From contig JAUQQC010000013.1 of NCBI GenBank assembly GCA_030550025.1, forward strand, positions 1,263 through 65,262: DNA of 64,000 nucleotides, given 5' to 3'. This document shows, piece after piece, positions 16,962-25,024 of this stretch; position 1 is the first letter of the stretch, and the number at the start of each line of letters is the position of its first letter. This stretch comes from Acidobacteriota bacterium (GTDB lineage: Bacteria > Acidobacteriota > Blastocatellia > HR10). A model generated the notes under the pieces. That model was not told the DNA's origin. It was given only the letters and a program-made list of their open reading frames with translations, and made no database searches. Both the position numbers and the translations under genes were made by a program.

Positions 16962-18266
16962 TCATGCGCCCGACCCAGAGACACTCAGCTCCCGCAAGAC
17001 GTCCTCAGCCACCTGCAGGCTGTGCTCGATCTGCGCCTCGGTATGGCTGAAGCTGATATGATTGCGTTTGAGATTAAGAGGTAGCTCGAAGATGCCGCGT
17101 TCGATGAGCTTGCGCCGATAGGCGAGGAAGCGCTCGCTATCGTTGCGCAGCAAATCCTCGTAGCTTTCGATGGGCCCCTCCATGAAATACAGGACGAAGA
17201 TGGATCCGAAGCCCGCGACCGTAGCGCGGATCCCCAGTCGCTCGACGATCTCCTGCAACCCACTCCGCATGCGCTCTCCCAGGCGAAAGATATGTTCGTG
17301 CACAGGCTGCGTCTCCAGGACCTCAAGGGTCGCCAGCGCGGCCGCACATCCGATGGGATGGCCGTTATAGGTCCCGGCGAAGAAGACATCACCTTCAGGA
17401 TGGGTGTTGAAACGGTCCATCAACTCGCGGCGACCGCACAGAGCCGCGATGGGATAGCCATTGGCCATGGATTTCCCCAACGTCGTCAGATCGGGAATCA
17501 CGCCGCAGATCTTCTGATATCCCCCCAGATGATGCCGGAATCCGGTCACCACCTCATCGAAGATGAGCAGGATGCCATGCCAGCGTGTCAGCTCTCGAAG
17601 TCCTTCGAGGAACCCCGGTTTTGGAAGAACGCATCCGATGTTGTGCGGGATCGGCTCCAGGATAATGGCAGCGATCTCCCCAGGATTCTCCCGAATCGCG
17701 CGCTCCACATCGTCCAGATCATTGAAGCGGCAGACGATGGTGGCATTGGTGACTTCGGGGAGAGAACCGGCCGACAGCAGGTCTTGCCGCCCGAGCTTCT
17801 CGGCTGGACTGATCACGTTCAGAGCAACGGCATCGTGCCAGCCGTGATAGCATCCTTGAAACTTGATGATCTTCTTGCGCCCGGTGACGGCACGCGCGAG
17901 TCGAATCGCCTGATACGTCGCCTCCGAACCGCTGTTACAAAAGAGCACCTTCTCGGCCGAGGGAACATGCGCGCAGATCTTGCGCGCTAGGGCGATCTCC
18001 AGATCGGTCACCCCGACACCGACAAGATCCAATCGCTGCATCGCGTCGCGAACGCGCTGATTCACGGCCTCAAAGTTGTGTCCAAGAAGCACCGGTCCAA
18101 AAGCCGCGTGGTAGTCGAGATACTCGCGCCCCTCGACATCGGTGATGATCGCCCCCTGAGCGCGAGCGAAGACCAGGGGCGGGACGATCCGTCGGAGCGA
18201 CGTGTTCACCCCTCCCGGAATGACTTCTGAAGCCCCCAAGAACAACGTTTGATTACAATCCGCCAT
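16962..18266 (-). CDS. Class-III PLP aminotransferase or aminomutase (glutamate-1-semialdehyde aminomutase-like)
   Basis: 434 residues. It has VIPGGVNTSLRR near the N-terminus, FCNSGSEATYQAIRLARA, GCYHGWHD, LIFDEVVTGFR and the Schiff-base Lys in LGKSMANGYP. It resembles the protein at 4159-5460, and the GK-x-MANG variant again points away from housekeeping HemL. The start is ambiguous: ATG 18266 has GGAGCGGGGA at good distance and is preferred; ATGs at 18290 and 18311 are in frame. It is transcribed away from the IclR-type gene, sharing a 153-bp intergenic region, so it is a likely target of that regulator, and the Oar-like receptor follows 49 bases downstream. Confidence 0.88.
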   Translation of the reverse strand: MADCNQTLFLGASEVIPGGVNTSLRRIVPPLVFARAQGAIITDVEGREYLDYHAAFGPVLLGHNFEAVNQRVRDAMQRLDLVGVGVTDLEIALARKICAHVPSAEKVLFCNSGSEATYQAIRLARAVTGRKKIIKFQGCYHGWHDAVALNVISPAEKLGRQDLLSAGSLPEVTNATIVCRFNDLDDVERAIRENPGEIAAIILEPIPHNIGCVLPKPGFLEGLRELTRWHGILLIFDEVVTGFRHHLGGYQKICGVIPDLTTLGKSMANGYPIAALCGRRELMDRFNTHPEGDVFFAGTYNGHPIGCAAALATLEVLETQPVHEHIFRLGERMRSGLQEIVERLGIRATVAGFGSIFVLYFMEGPIESYEDLLRNDSERFLAYRRKLIERGIFELPLNLKRNHISFSHTEAQIEHSLQVAEDVLRELSVSGSGA

Positions 18267-18356
18267 TCCCCGCTCCAATGCATTCAGCATATTGGACAAA
18301 TGGGCCCTCATCCCGATCGAATTCTGGGATATTTGGTGATTTCGTCAAGATGGTGG

Positions 18357-18386
18357 TGGCGAGTATACTCGCCTTGTGTCTATAAT
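18357..18386 (+). promoter_or_regulatory. Predicted promoter of the IclR-type gene
   Basis: A perfect -10 hexamer TATAAT lies at 18381-18386. Eighteen bases upstream is TGGCGA (18357-18362), a weak -35 with three of six consensus positions. The start codon is 34 bases after the -10, with GGAGGAGGTGG as ribosome site. The weak -35 and the operator-like palindrome inside the spacer suggest regulated expression. Confidence 0.5.
18358..18373. promoter_or_regulatory. 16-bp perfect palindrome, candidate IclR-family operator
   Basis: GGCGAGTATACTCGCC reads the same on both strands without mismatch. It fills most of the spacer between the predicted -35 and -10 of the IclR-type gene, and lies 92 bases before the start codon of the divergent aminotransferase gene. 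IclR-family dimers usually bind palindromes of roughly this size overlapping their own promoters, so autoregulation plus control of the divergent genes is the simplest reading. The site assignment is inference; the symmetry is seen directly. Confidence 0.55.
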
Positions 18387-18419
18387 CCTGGACGAAAAGT
18401 CGCGTGGAGGAGGTGGCAC

Positions 18420-19214
18420 ATGACGGCGGTGAAAACCCCATCGGTGCCGGCTGTGGAGCGGGCGCTGACGCTTCTGGAAGTACTCGCAGAATCGAGGCGG
18501 GGCTATACGCTCTCGGAACTGGCGCGTCTGCTGCGCCTTCCGAGAAGCTCGACGCACTGTCTTCTGCTGACGCTCGAACGTCGAGGATATCTCCACCGGA
18601 ACGAGCAAACGGGGCGATACATGTTCGGTCTGAAGCTGCTCGGTTTGGCGAACAAGGCGCTCAGTCGGATCGAATTGCGCGAGCGCGCAACGCCGTATCT
18701 CCAAGCGCTGATGCAGAGGACGGGGCTGACGGTTCACATGGCGATCTTGGATCAAGGCGAAGCGGTACTGGTGGAAAAGGTGGAACCCCCGGGGCTGCTG
18801 CGATTGGCGACGTGGATCGGCAAGCGGATGGACATCCACTGCACGGGCGTCGGGAAAGCGCTTTTGGCGTATTTGCCGGAAGAAGAGAGAGAGCGCCTGA
18901 TTCGCGAGCGGGGATTGCCCCGCCACAATGAGAACACGATCGCCTCGCCCAAGCGTTTGCGGGAGGAGCTTGCGCGGATTCGAGAGCGAGGCTACAGCTT
19001 CGATGACGAGGAGGACGAGATCGGGCTGCGATGCCTCGGTGCTCCGATCTTCGATCACACGGGTCGGGTCGTCGCTTCAATCAGCATCGCGGGAACGATC
19101 GCTCAGATCACGCCGGAGAACATAGCGGATCTTGCGGAGGTTGTGAAGCAAACGGCGGCGACGATCTCTCGGCAGCTCGGCTTCACCTCAGAAGGGAAGG
19201 ATACGACGTCGTGA
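18420..19214 (+). CDS. IclR-family transcriptional regulator
   Basis: 264 residues, the only plus-strand gene. The N-terminal winged helix-turn-helix is VERALTLLEVLAESRRGYTLSELARLLRLPRSSTHCLLLTLERRGYL (about residues 12-58). The effector-binding domain follows, with the typical CTGVGKALLAYLPEEE and LGAPIFDHTGRVVASISIAG segments. ATG 18420 is preceded by GGAGGAGGTGGCAC; an upstream in-frame ATG at 18249 would run through the promoter and is rejected. IclR proteins commonly regulate sugar-acid and aromatic catabolism. Divergent orientation to the aminotransferase/receptor block suggests that Region A is its regulon. Confidence 0.93.
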   Translation: MTAVKTPSVPAVERALTLLEVLAESRRGYTLSELARLLRLPRSSTHCLLLTLERRGYLHRNEQTGRYMFGLKLLGLANKALSRIELRERATPYLQALMQRTGLTVHMAILDQGEAVLVEKVEPPGLLRLATWIGKRMDIHCTGVGKALLAYLPEEERERLIRERGLPRHNENTIASPKRLREELARIRERGYSFDDEEDEIGLRCLGAPIFDHTGRVVASISIAGTIAQITPENIADLAEVVKQTAATISRQLGFTSEGKDTTS

Positions 19215-19233
19215 TCGCGTGACGTCGCGATCA
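19214..19233. terminator. Short inverted repeat at the end of the IclR gene, possible weak terminator
   Basis: GATCGCG (19214-19220) and CGCGATC (19227-19233) form a 7-bp stem with a 6-base loop, starting at the last base of the stop codon. No T-run follows on either strand, so it is not a classical Rho-independent terminator. The convergent PEP-synthase-like gene ends at 19338. The remaining 104 bases of the gap (19234-19337) show nothing I can name. Confidence 0.3.
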
Positions 19234-19337
19234 AAGGGTGACTCTCAGGGCAAATGGCTTCGGCCAAGGTCAGGGACCTTCAGAATGCGGAAGCCAGTAG
19301 GCCGATGGGCCTGGCAATGGGAAGGAATCGAAGATCC

Positions 19338-20210
19338 TTAGAGGGGGTTGGGGAGATCTGAGTGGGGCTCAACCGTCCGTACGAGTTGAGCCGTTCGCTC
19401 GAAGGCTTCGGGGGAGACAGAGAGGGAGGTGAGGCCAAGTGGCAAAAGCGAAGTCACGATCTCCGGACGCCGTGACGGTGCATCTCCGCATACACAGCAT
19501 TCCATCCCCCTCTTCCGACACGCGCGCACGACCTGCTCGACGGCCCGCATCACGGCTTCGTCCCGCTCATCCCAGAGGGGAATTAGGCGCGGATTGTCGC
19601 GATCTACACCGAGGATGAGCTGAGTGAGATCGTTAGTCCCGATGGAGATGCCGTCCACAAGTGGGAGGAATTGCTCGATGAGGAAGACGACCGAGGGCAC
19701 CTCGACCATGATCCAAAGGGGGATGTCACCTACTCCCTCTTCGCGCAGGATCTCGCGGCAGGCGAGCAGCTCTGACACCGATCGAACGAAAGGGAGCATG
19801 AGGCGGACATTCGTCCAACCCGCTTCGTAGACGCGCCGCACGGCGCGCAGTTGGAGGCGGAACGGTTCGGGATCATATAAGTAGCGACGACAGCCTCGCA
19901 ATCCAAGCGCCGGGTTCTCCTCCGGCTCCTCGAACTCTTGGCCTCCGCGCAAGCCGCGATATTCATTCGACTTCAGGTCGAGCGTCCGAAAAGTGACCGG
20001 ACGCGGCCAGAAGCAGCGCGCGACCTCAGTCAATCCTTCGGCGAAAAGCCGAATGAAGGCCTCAGCTCCTCCCTCAGCCAAGAGTTTCCTTGGATGGACT
20101 CCGAGCGCAAGGGCGAGGAACTCAGACCGCAGAAGTCCGACGCCATCACTCGGGAGATCGGCATATCGAGCCGCCAGTTGAGGGAAGCTCAGGTTCAAAT
20201 AGATCTTCAT
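19338..20210 (-). CDS. Stand-alone PEP-synthase C-terminal (PEP/pyruvate-binding) domain
   Basis: 290 residues matching the C-terminal third of PEP synthase: LPSDGVGLLRSEFLALALGVHP (compare the NDGVGLARLEFI and GVHP of PpsA), RTLDLKSNEYRGL, NPALGLRGCRR, LMLPFVRSVSE, WIMVEVPS, DGISIGTNDLTQLILGVDRDN, and CVCGDAPSRRPE, whose Cys is the expected proton donor. In PpsA this barrel binds PEP/pyruvate and exchanges phosphate with the mobile His domain. Here it is a separate gene, beginning within a TGATG junction with the His-domain gene. No ATP-grasp domain is encoded in the window. An alternative is a fused gene split by a frameshift, but both halves end and begin cleanly. It should work with the adjacent carboxylase-like genes. 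Confidence 0.85.
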   Translation of the reverse strand: MKIYLNLSFPQLAARYADLPSDGVGLLRSEFLALALGVHPRKLLAEGGAEAFIRLFAEGLTEVARCFWPRPVTFRTLDLKSNEYRGLRGGQEFEEPEENPALGLRGCRRYLYDPEPFRLQLRAVRRVYEAGWTNVRLMLPFVRSVSELLACREILREEGVGDIPLWIMVEVPSVVFLIEQFLPLVDGISIGTNDLTQLILGVDRDNPRLIPLWDERDEAVMRAVEQVVRACRKRGMECCVCGDAPSRRPEIVTSLLPLGLTSLSVSPEAFERTAQLVRTVEPHSDLPNPL

Positions 20211-20554
20211 CAAGCGCATTCCTCGAGGAAGATCTCCCCCTCGGCCGTGAATCGCACGCGACGCCCTTCCAATGCCTCCACCCCTTCGACGCGGCCCCCC
20301 ATCACACACGGAAGATCGAACTCCCGCGCGACGATCGCCAAATGCGACGTGACCCCTCCAGAAGCGCAGATGAGCCCCCGAATCTTCGGCAGGATCGGCG
20401 TGATCGCCGTCACCGATGCCGAAGGCGTGAACACGATCGTCTCCGAAAGATCGGTCTCCATCACGCGCAAAACATCCTCAATCGTCTCGACCTTTCGCAG
20501 AATGCCCACGGCCCCTCGCCCACCAATCGGTTCTCCCTCTCCGACCTTTCGCAT
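20210..20554 (-). CDS. Stand-alone PEP-utilising-enzyme mobile (swivelling His) domain
   Basis: 114 residues. The core GLICASGGVTSHLAIVARE is the swivelling phosphohistidine domain of PEP synthase, PPDK and PTS enzyme I; His71 is the expected phosphorylated residue. LPCVMGG follows, as in the family. ATG 20554 is chosen for GGGAGGTAGAG directly upstream; an ATG at 20575 has no ribosome site. The gene follows the HyuB-like carboxylase gene by 22 bases and shares one base with the PEP-binding-domain gene. Phenylphosphate synthase of denitrifiers also uses detached PEP-synthase-like parts, with ATP as donor; here only the two phosphotransfer domains are present. Confidence 0.85.
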   Translation of the reverse strand: MRKVGEGEPIGGRGAVGILRKVETIEDVLRVMETDLSETIVFTPSASVTAITPILPKIRGLICASGGVTSHLAIVAREFDLPCVMGGRVEGVEALEGRRVRFTAEGEIFLEECA

Positions 20555-20576
20555 CTCTACCTCCCGATGGCGCATC

Positions 20577-22835
20577 TTATTCGAGATCGAGTTGAAGATC
20601 CCACAAAGGCGCATCCGAGGATCGCGCCAGTTCCGTCTGCAAAAGCGCTCCGCACTTCGGGCAGTAATAGTGCCGCCACTCGATGTCCTCCTCGATGTAG
20701 CACTTCGGATCAAGAATGTGTGGGTTGGCTTCCTGGAGCGGGAATCGCTTCTGCACACATCCGAGCTTATAGTTCTCCGCCGCCGACGCCAATGGATGAT
20801 CACAATACCGGCACCGAATCCATCCCGCGGTGAGTTTCAAGCCTTCTGCCAGAGGGCGTGCCTCCGGCTCATCGGTCGCCGTCTGTGGCTTCGGCTCGCT
20901 CCCAATACGCTGCCGACGCATCTCCAAGCGCAGCCGCTCCGTCTCTGAGCGGACGACAGCTCCTGCCTCATCGAGCACAACCCCATAAGCCTGCCGCGCC
21001 CACTCCCGTGTGATGCGCCCTTCGCGATAGTCCTCAGCCACCCACTCGGGATCCCGCTGCAACGGATCCCCGTACCCCCCTGCCGACGCCCATGACATGA
21101 GGAAAACGTCATTGGGGTTTTGAACAATATGGAACGCCTTCGGCGGGACCAGCTCCACTGTCCCGCCCAAAGCCTCCGTGCGATCGGGCACTCGCCCGGC
21201 CGACATCAACTCTCGCGCGTCTGTTCCTCGGACCAGAACATAGCGCGTCGTCGAAGTAGGAAACCCTCCGAAAAGCCCAGGCCCCGGCACCGCGCAATGC
21301 CCCGTCGCCGTGAAAAGCGAGACGCGATCCGTCCCATGCGGGATGAAGGCCAACTCCGCCGCGTTCCCCCCACGGAACTTCCCCGCCCCTCCTGAATCCG
21401 GCAACTCGCGACGCCAGAGATAGAGGATCGGATAGAACCATTCGCTCTCCTCGACGTTCGGCATCGTGCTTTGCAGATCCCAAGGCCATCCTCCCGTGTC
21501 TACCCCATCGCGCCAGGAGAGCCCGGCTAACGCGGCCCCCACCGGATCAAGCAGGAACGAGACATAGGGCGCGCCACGTTGATTCACGCCGTTCAATGCC
21601 GCGATGGGATACATCGGCGCGCCCATGCAACTCTGCACTTCCGTCCGTAATTCCGGATCGTTGGAGCAGGCGAGCATCTTCGAGATCACAAGCCCGGATA
21701 GAGCGATCGTTTGAAGAAGCGTGAGGGCTGGAGCTGCGCTCACCGCCGCCGGGAAGAGAGCGCAGGTGAGCGTACCCGGCTGAACCTCGAATTCCACGTG
21801 ACGATAGGCTCCCTCGACGACGAACATCTGATCGAAGAGCATCTGCGCCGAGACCATCGCCATGATAGCCCCGCGCCAGCCGACGAGCGTGCAATTGAGC
21901 GTGCCAGCCTGCGGATCTGTCCCCTCATTGGAAAAGATCAGCCGATCTCCTCGTTTGGTGAGCGTCAGGCAATTTCGATACACGTGCCGATCGTCCGGAT
22001 GCGCCCACTCCACCCACCCGACCTCGCGCCATGTCCCGTCGGGGATGGTCTCCAATCGCCGCACGAAGGCGCGCTCCGAATCATCCTGCAACTTGCGCAT
22101 GACGCCCTTGACGGTCGCCGCCCCATATCGGGCAAGCAACTGCTTGATCCGTTCGCGCGCGACATGACATCCGGCGATCTCGGCGCGCAGATCCAACGCG
22201 ACTAACTCCGGCATGCGCGATCGGCGAATGTACTCCTCTTCAAGGTCGCGGCGCAAGCGGCCGCGTTCGACGATCTTGATCGGCGGAATACACCCAGCCT
22301 CCCAGTAGACGTCCGGGGCCATGGGATTGAATCCCCCAGGTGCGGTCCCACCGAGATCCCATTGATGGAGGGTGTTCCCCACCCAACAGAACAGTTCCCC
22401 ATCCCAGAAAACGGGTGCGATCAATGTCACGTCGGATTGATGCGTCGCCCCAATCCACGGATCGTTCGTCAGGAAGATGTCACCCTCCTCGATCCCCGGA
22501 TTCTCCGAACGATACTCTAGCGTCCATTTCACTGCCGAACTGGTCGCCGAGGAGAGGTATTGCAAGAATGGGCCGAAGAAAACGAAATCCCCCTTCTCGT
22601 CGAGAAGACACGGGTTGAAATCGTGCCCGTAAGCGCAAATGGGCGAGCCGGAGATCTTCATGATCGTCACCCCGTGCTCGACGTTGATGTTCCACAAAGC
22701 ATGACGAATGACTTCGTACGTGATCGGATCAATGCGTTCGGCTGCCTCCGTGTGCAATTTCAATCCGGGAGCGATCCGCAGCTCCCGACCGTAAACGTAC
22801 GGATATTGCCGACCATCCCATCGCGCCGACGACAT
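20577..22835 (-). CDS. Acetone/acetophenone-carboxylase-like HyuB-type subunit with fused gamma-like zinc domain
   Basis: 752 residues. Residues 30 to about 640 are a hydantoinase-B/oxoprolinase domain (DPITYEVIRHALWNIN; GDIFLTNDPWIGATHQSDV with possible metal ligands; GGAGKFRGG; GGYGDP). The last ~80 residues differ: IRCRYCDHPLASAAENYKLG, then WRHYYCPKCGALLQTE and a hydrophobic end. This resembles the acetone carboxylase gamma subunit (REYYCPGCGTQLEVE-type ending) and carries two CxxC pairs for zinc. The fusion supports ketone carboxylation over hydantoin or oxoproline hydrolysis. GAAGGAGGG precedes the ATG, and the HyuA-like gene is 19 bases upstream. Substrate unknown; acetone, acetophenone or an alicyclic ketone are options. 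Confidence 0.85.
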   Translation of the reverse strand: MSSARWDGRQYPYVYGRELRIAPGLKLHTEAAERIDPITYEVIRHALWNINVEHGVTIMKISGSPICAYGHDFNPCLLDEKGDFVFFGPFLQYLSSATSSAVKWTLEYRSENPGIEEGDIFLTNDPWIGATHQSDVTLIAPVFWDGELFCWVGNTLHQWDLGGTAPGGFNPMAPDVYWEAGCIPPIKIVERGRLRRDLEEEYIRRSRMPELVALDLRAEIAGCHVARERIKQLLARYGAATVKGVMRKLQDDSERAFVRRLETIPDGTWREVGWVEWAHPDDRHVYRNCLTLTKRGDRLIFSNEGTDPQAGTLNCTLVGWRGAIMAMVSAQMLFDQMFVVEGAYRHVEFEVQPGTLTCALFPAAVSAAPALTLLQTIALSGLVISKMLACSNDPELRTEVQSCMGAPMYPIAALNGVNQRGAPYVSFLLDPVGAALAGLSWRDGVDTGGWPWDLQSTMPNVEESEWFYPILYLWRRELPDSGGAGKFRGGNAAELAFIPHGTDRVSLFTATGHCAVPGPGLFGGFPTSTTRYVLVRGTDARELMSAGRVPDRTEALGGTVELVPPKAFHIVQNPNDVFLMSWASAGGYGDPLQRDPEWVAEDYREGRITREWARQAYGVVLDEAGAVVRSETERLRLEMRRQRIGSEPKPQTATDEPEARPLAEGLKLTAGWIRCRYCDHPLASAAENYKLGCVQKRFPLQEANPHILDPKCYIEEDIEWRHYYCPKCGALLQTELARSSDAPLWDLQLDLE

Positions 22836-22854
22836 AAGCGTCCCTCCTTCTCGT

Positions 22855-25011
22855 TCACGAAAGCGTCAGGATGAAATCCCCATAGGCATCGACCGTGAGG
22901 ACGCTGCCTGGCCGCACAACGATCGTCGTCACAGGCAGCTCGATGATCGCCGGACCTTCGATCGTCGCTCCCGGTGGAACGTCTTCTCCAGCGAAGATCG
23001 GCGTCCGCCGGTGCTGCCCAAGTTCCCGCCAATAGACCTCACGTCGCCATCTGGGTGCGACCTTCCTAGCACGCCCGAGGGCCACTTCCTTCATCCCGCG
23101 CGGACCGATACGACCGAGTGCGACCACACGCAACAGACCGATCTCCATCCCCGCGGCCGTGAACGCCGATCCCCGTCCATAGAGCGCCTCGTACTTCTGA
23201 ACGAACGCCTGTTCCAGTTCGCGCATGTTCTCATCCGTCAAAACCCCTCCGGGAACGGGGACCTCGACCCGATGGATCTGAAGACGGAACTTCATCTCGG
23301 CGAAGCGCTGAAGGATCACGCAGTCCTCGGGAACCCCCTCCTCGTGAAGCTGCCGTCGCGCCCGCTCCTCCAATTCGAGGAAGAGCTCCATGACGCGCCC
23401 AGCCTCAAATGGCGCGACGAGCAACTCCGCCTTCTCGTACACGTGTTGAATGTCGGTCGAGAGGATACCGAAAGCCGACCAAGTCGAAGCCAATGCTCCG
23501 CCCGGGATGACGACCGTGCGACAGCCCAACTCTCGCGCATAGGCGACGGCATGCGCCCCAGCCGCCCCGCCATACGCATAGATGACAAAGTCGCGCGGAT
23601 CATACCCTCGCTGAATCGTCATCTGCCGGATGAGGTCGGCCATGTGTGCCTCCACGATCCGCGTAGCCCCATCCGCCGCCTCCAGGACATCTAAACCGAG
23701 CGGCTCAGCTACTGTCCGCATCGCCCGATGCGCGGCCTCACGATCAAGCGCGAGCCGACCGCCCAAGAAGAAGTCCGGATTGTAATAGCCCAGAAGCAGA
23801 TCGGCATCCGTCACCGTAGGCCGCGTGTTCCCCCGTCCATAACAGGCCGGTCCCGGATCCGCCCCCGCCGATTCGGGGCCGACCTTCATCGCGCCACTCA
23901 ATTCATCGATCCAGATGATAGATCCACCCCCAGCGCCTATCGAGACGATATCCAATCGCGGCATGAAGAACGTGTATTGATGGAGCGTCGTCTCGGAAGC
24001 CGAGAGCGGCCGCCCCTCGGCAATGAGGCCGACGTCGAAGCTCGTCCCCCCCATGTCGGTGGCGATGACATGCGAATGCCCAACTCGTTCGGCCAGAAAT
24101 CGGGACCCCATCAACCCTCCCGCCGGCCCTGACCCGATCGTGAAGAGTGGTGCTCGCACGATCTCCTCGGCCGGCGCCACTCCTCCCGAGGCCTGCATGA
24201 TGAGCAACGGCCCTCGATATCCCAGGCTGCGCGCTCGTTCCTCTACCCGGCGTACGTAGCGCGAGGTCTTCGGCCCAATGAAGCAATTGATCACCGTCGC
24301 CGCCGTCCGTTCGTACTCCCCCGGTTTGGCGATCAACTCGTGCGCGCACGTCACAAAGAGATCGGGAGCCATCTCTTGGACCATATGGCGCACTTCGCGT
24401 TCGTGAACGGGATTGACGAATCCCCAGAGAAACGCGATGGCGATCGCCTCGACCTGTTGTTGCAACAGCTCTTCGATGGCTCGTCGCGCTTCATCCCGAT
24501 TCAAGGGCACGACGACCTCGCCCCGCCAATCCACGCGTTCGCTCACTTCGCGAATGAGATGGCGGGGGACAATCGGCTCCGGTTTCCGATGACGCGAGAC
24601 GTGCAAAAGCGTCTCGATCGGCAATCCGGCTGAGCGCCCGACCGAGCGCATGATGAGAAGCGCATCGCCATGCCCGCGCGTCGTGATCAGTCCCACGCGC
24701 GCGCCTTTCATCTCCACCATGGCGTTCGTCCCCACCGTCGTCCCATGCAGGAGCACCCGAGTGCGCGCCATCAGCTCCGTGAGCGTGAGCCCAAATCGTT
24801 CGGCCGCGACCGAGAGCGCTGCGAAGAACCCCTCGGAGAAATCCCCCGGCGTTGAAGGGCTCTTGGCGAAGACCACATTTCCCTCCGAATCGCGCACGAC
24901 GCAGTCGGTGAAGGTTCCGCCCGTGTCCACAGCGCAGTAATATTCCCGCTCTTCCTTGGCGTGACTTGAGCGCGCCGATTCCGAAACGCTCAAGACGTTC
25001 TCGCTCCTCAT
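22855..25011 (-). CDS. Acetone/acetophenone-carboxylase-like HyuA-type ATPase subunit
   Basis: 718 residues. The N-terminal Hydant_A_N domain starts with CAVDTGGTFTDCVV (phosphate loop of the ASKHA fold), LLHGTTVGTNAM follows, and the hydantoinase-A part has FIGPKTSRYV, IMQASGGV, GSGPAGG and TDMGGTSFDVG. The C-terminus is a Hydant_A_C domain ending DGPAI-like (EGPAIIELPVTTIVVRPG). In hydantoinases, oxoprolinases and acetone or acetophenone carboxylases this subunit binds ATP and phosphorylates substrate or bicarbonate. ATG 25011 follows GAGGAGGGC; a longer frame has no support. It is encoded with the HyuB-gamma fusion and two orphan paralogues upstream, forming the core of the putative ketone-activating locus. 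Confidence 0.9.
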   Translation of the reverse strand: MRSENVLSVSESARSSHAKEEREYYCAVDTGGTFTDCVVRDSEGNVVFAKSPSTPGDFSEGFFAALSVAAERFGLTLTELMARTRVLLHGTTVGTNAMVEMKGARVGLITTRGHGDALLIMRSVGRSAGLPIETLLHVSRHRKPEPIVPRHLIREVSERVDWRGEVVVPLNRDEARRAIEELLQQQVEAIAIAFLWGFVNPVHEREVRHMVQEMAPDLFVTCAHELIAKPGEYERTAATVINCFIGPKTSRYVRRVEERARSLGYRGPLLIMQASGGVAPAEEIVRAPLFTIGSGPAGGLMGSRFLAERVGHSHVIATDMGGTSFDVGLIAEGRPLSASETTLHQYTFFMPRLDIVSIGAGGGSIIWIDELSGAMKVGPESAGADPGPACYGRGNTRPTVTDADLLLGYYNPDFFLGGRLALDREAAHRAMRTVAEPLGLDVLEAADGATRIVEAHMADLIRQMTIQRGYDPRDFVIYAYGGAAGAHAVAYARELGCRTVVIPGGALASTWSAFGILSTDIQHVYEKAELLVAPFEAGRVMELFLELEERARRQLHEEGVPEDCVILQRFAEMKFRLQIHRVEVPVPGGVLTDENMRELEQAFVQKYEALYGRGSAFTAAGMEIGLLRVVALGRIGPRGMKEVALGRARKVAPRWRREVYWRELGQHRRTPIFAGEDVPPGATIEGPAIIELPVTTIVVRPGSVLTVDAYGDFILTLS

Positions 25012-25024
25012 TGCCCTCCTCAGC

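Noticed and set aside
19214-19233. Classical Rho-independent terminator after the IclR gene
   Set aside because: The stem is only 7 bp and no T-run follows; listed only as a weak possibility.
19338-20554. Phenylphosphate synthase for anaerobic phenol carboxylation
   Set aside because: The ATP-binding subunit and UbiD-like phenylphosphate carboxylase genes are missing here; only the PEP-synthase-like domain idea is shared.
20577-25011. Plain 5-oxoprolinase or hydantoinase
   Set aside because: The gamma-like zinc tail and association with CoA ligase, thiolase and PEP-synthase modules point to a ketone carboxylase type, although this is not proven.
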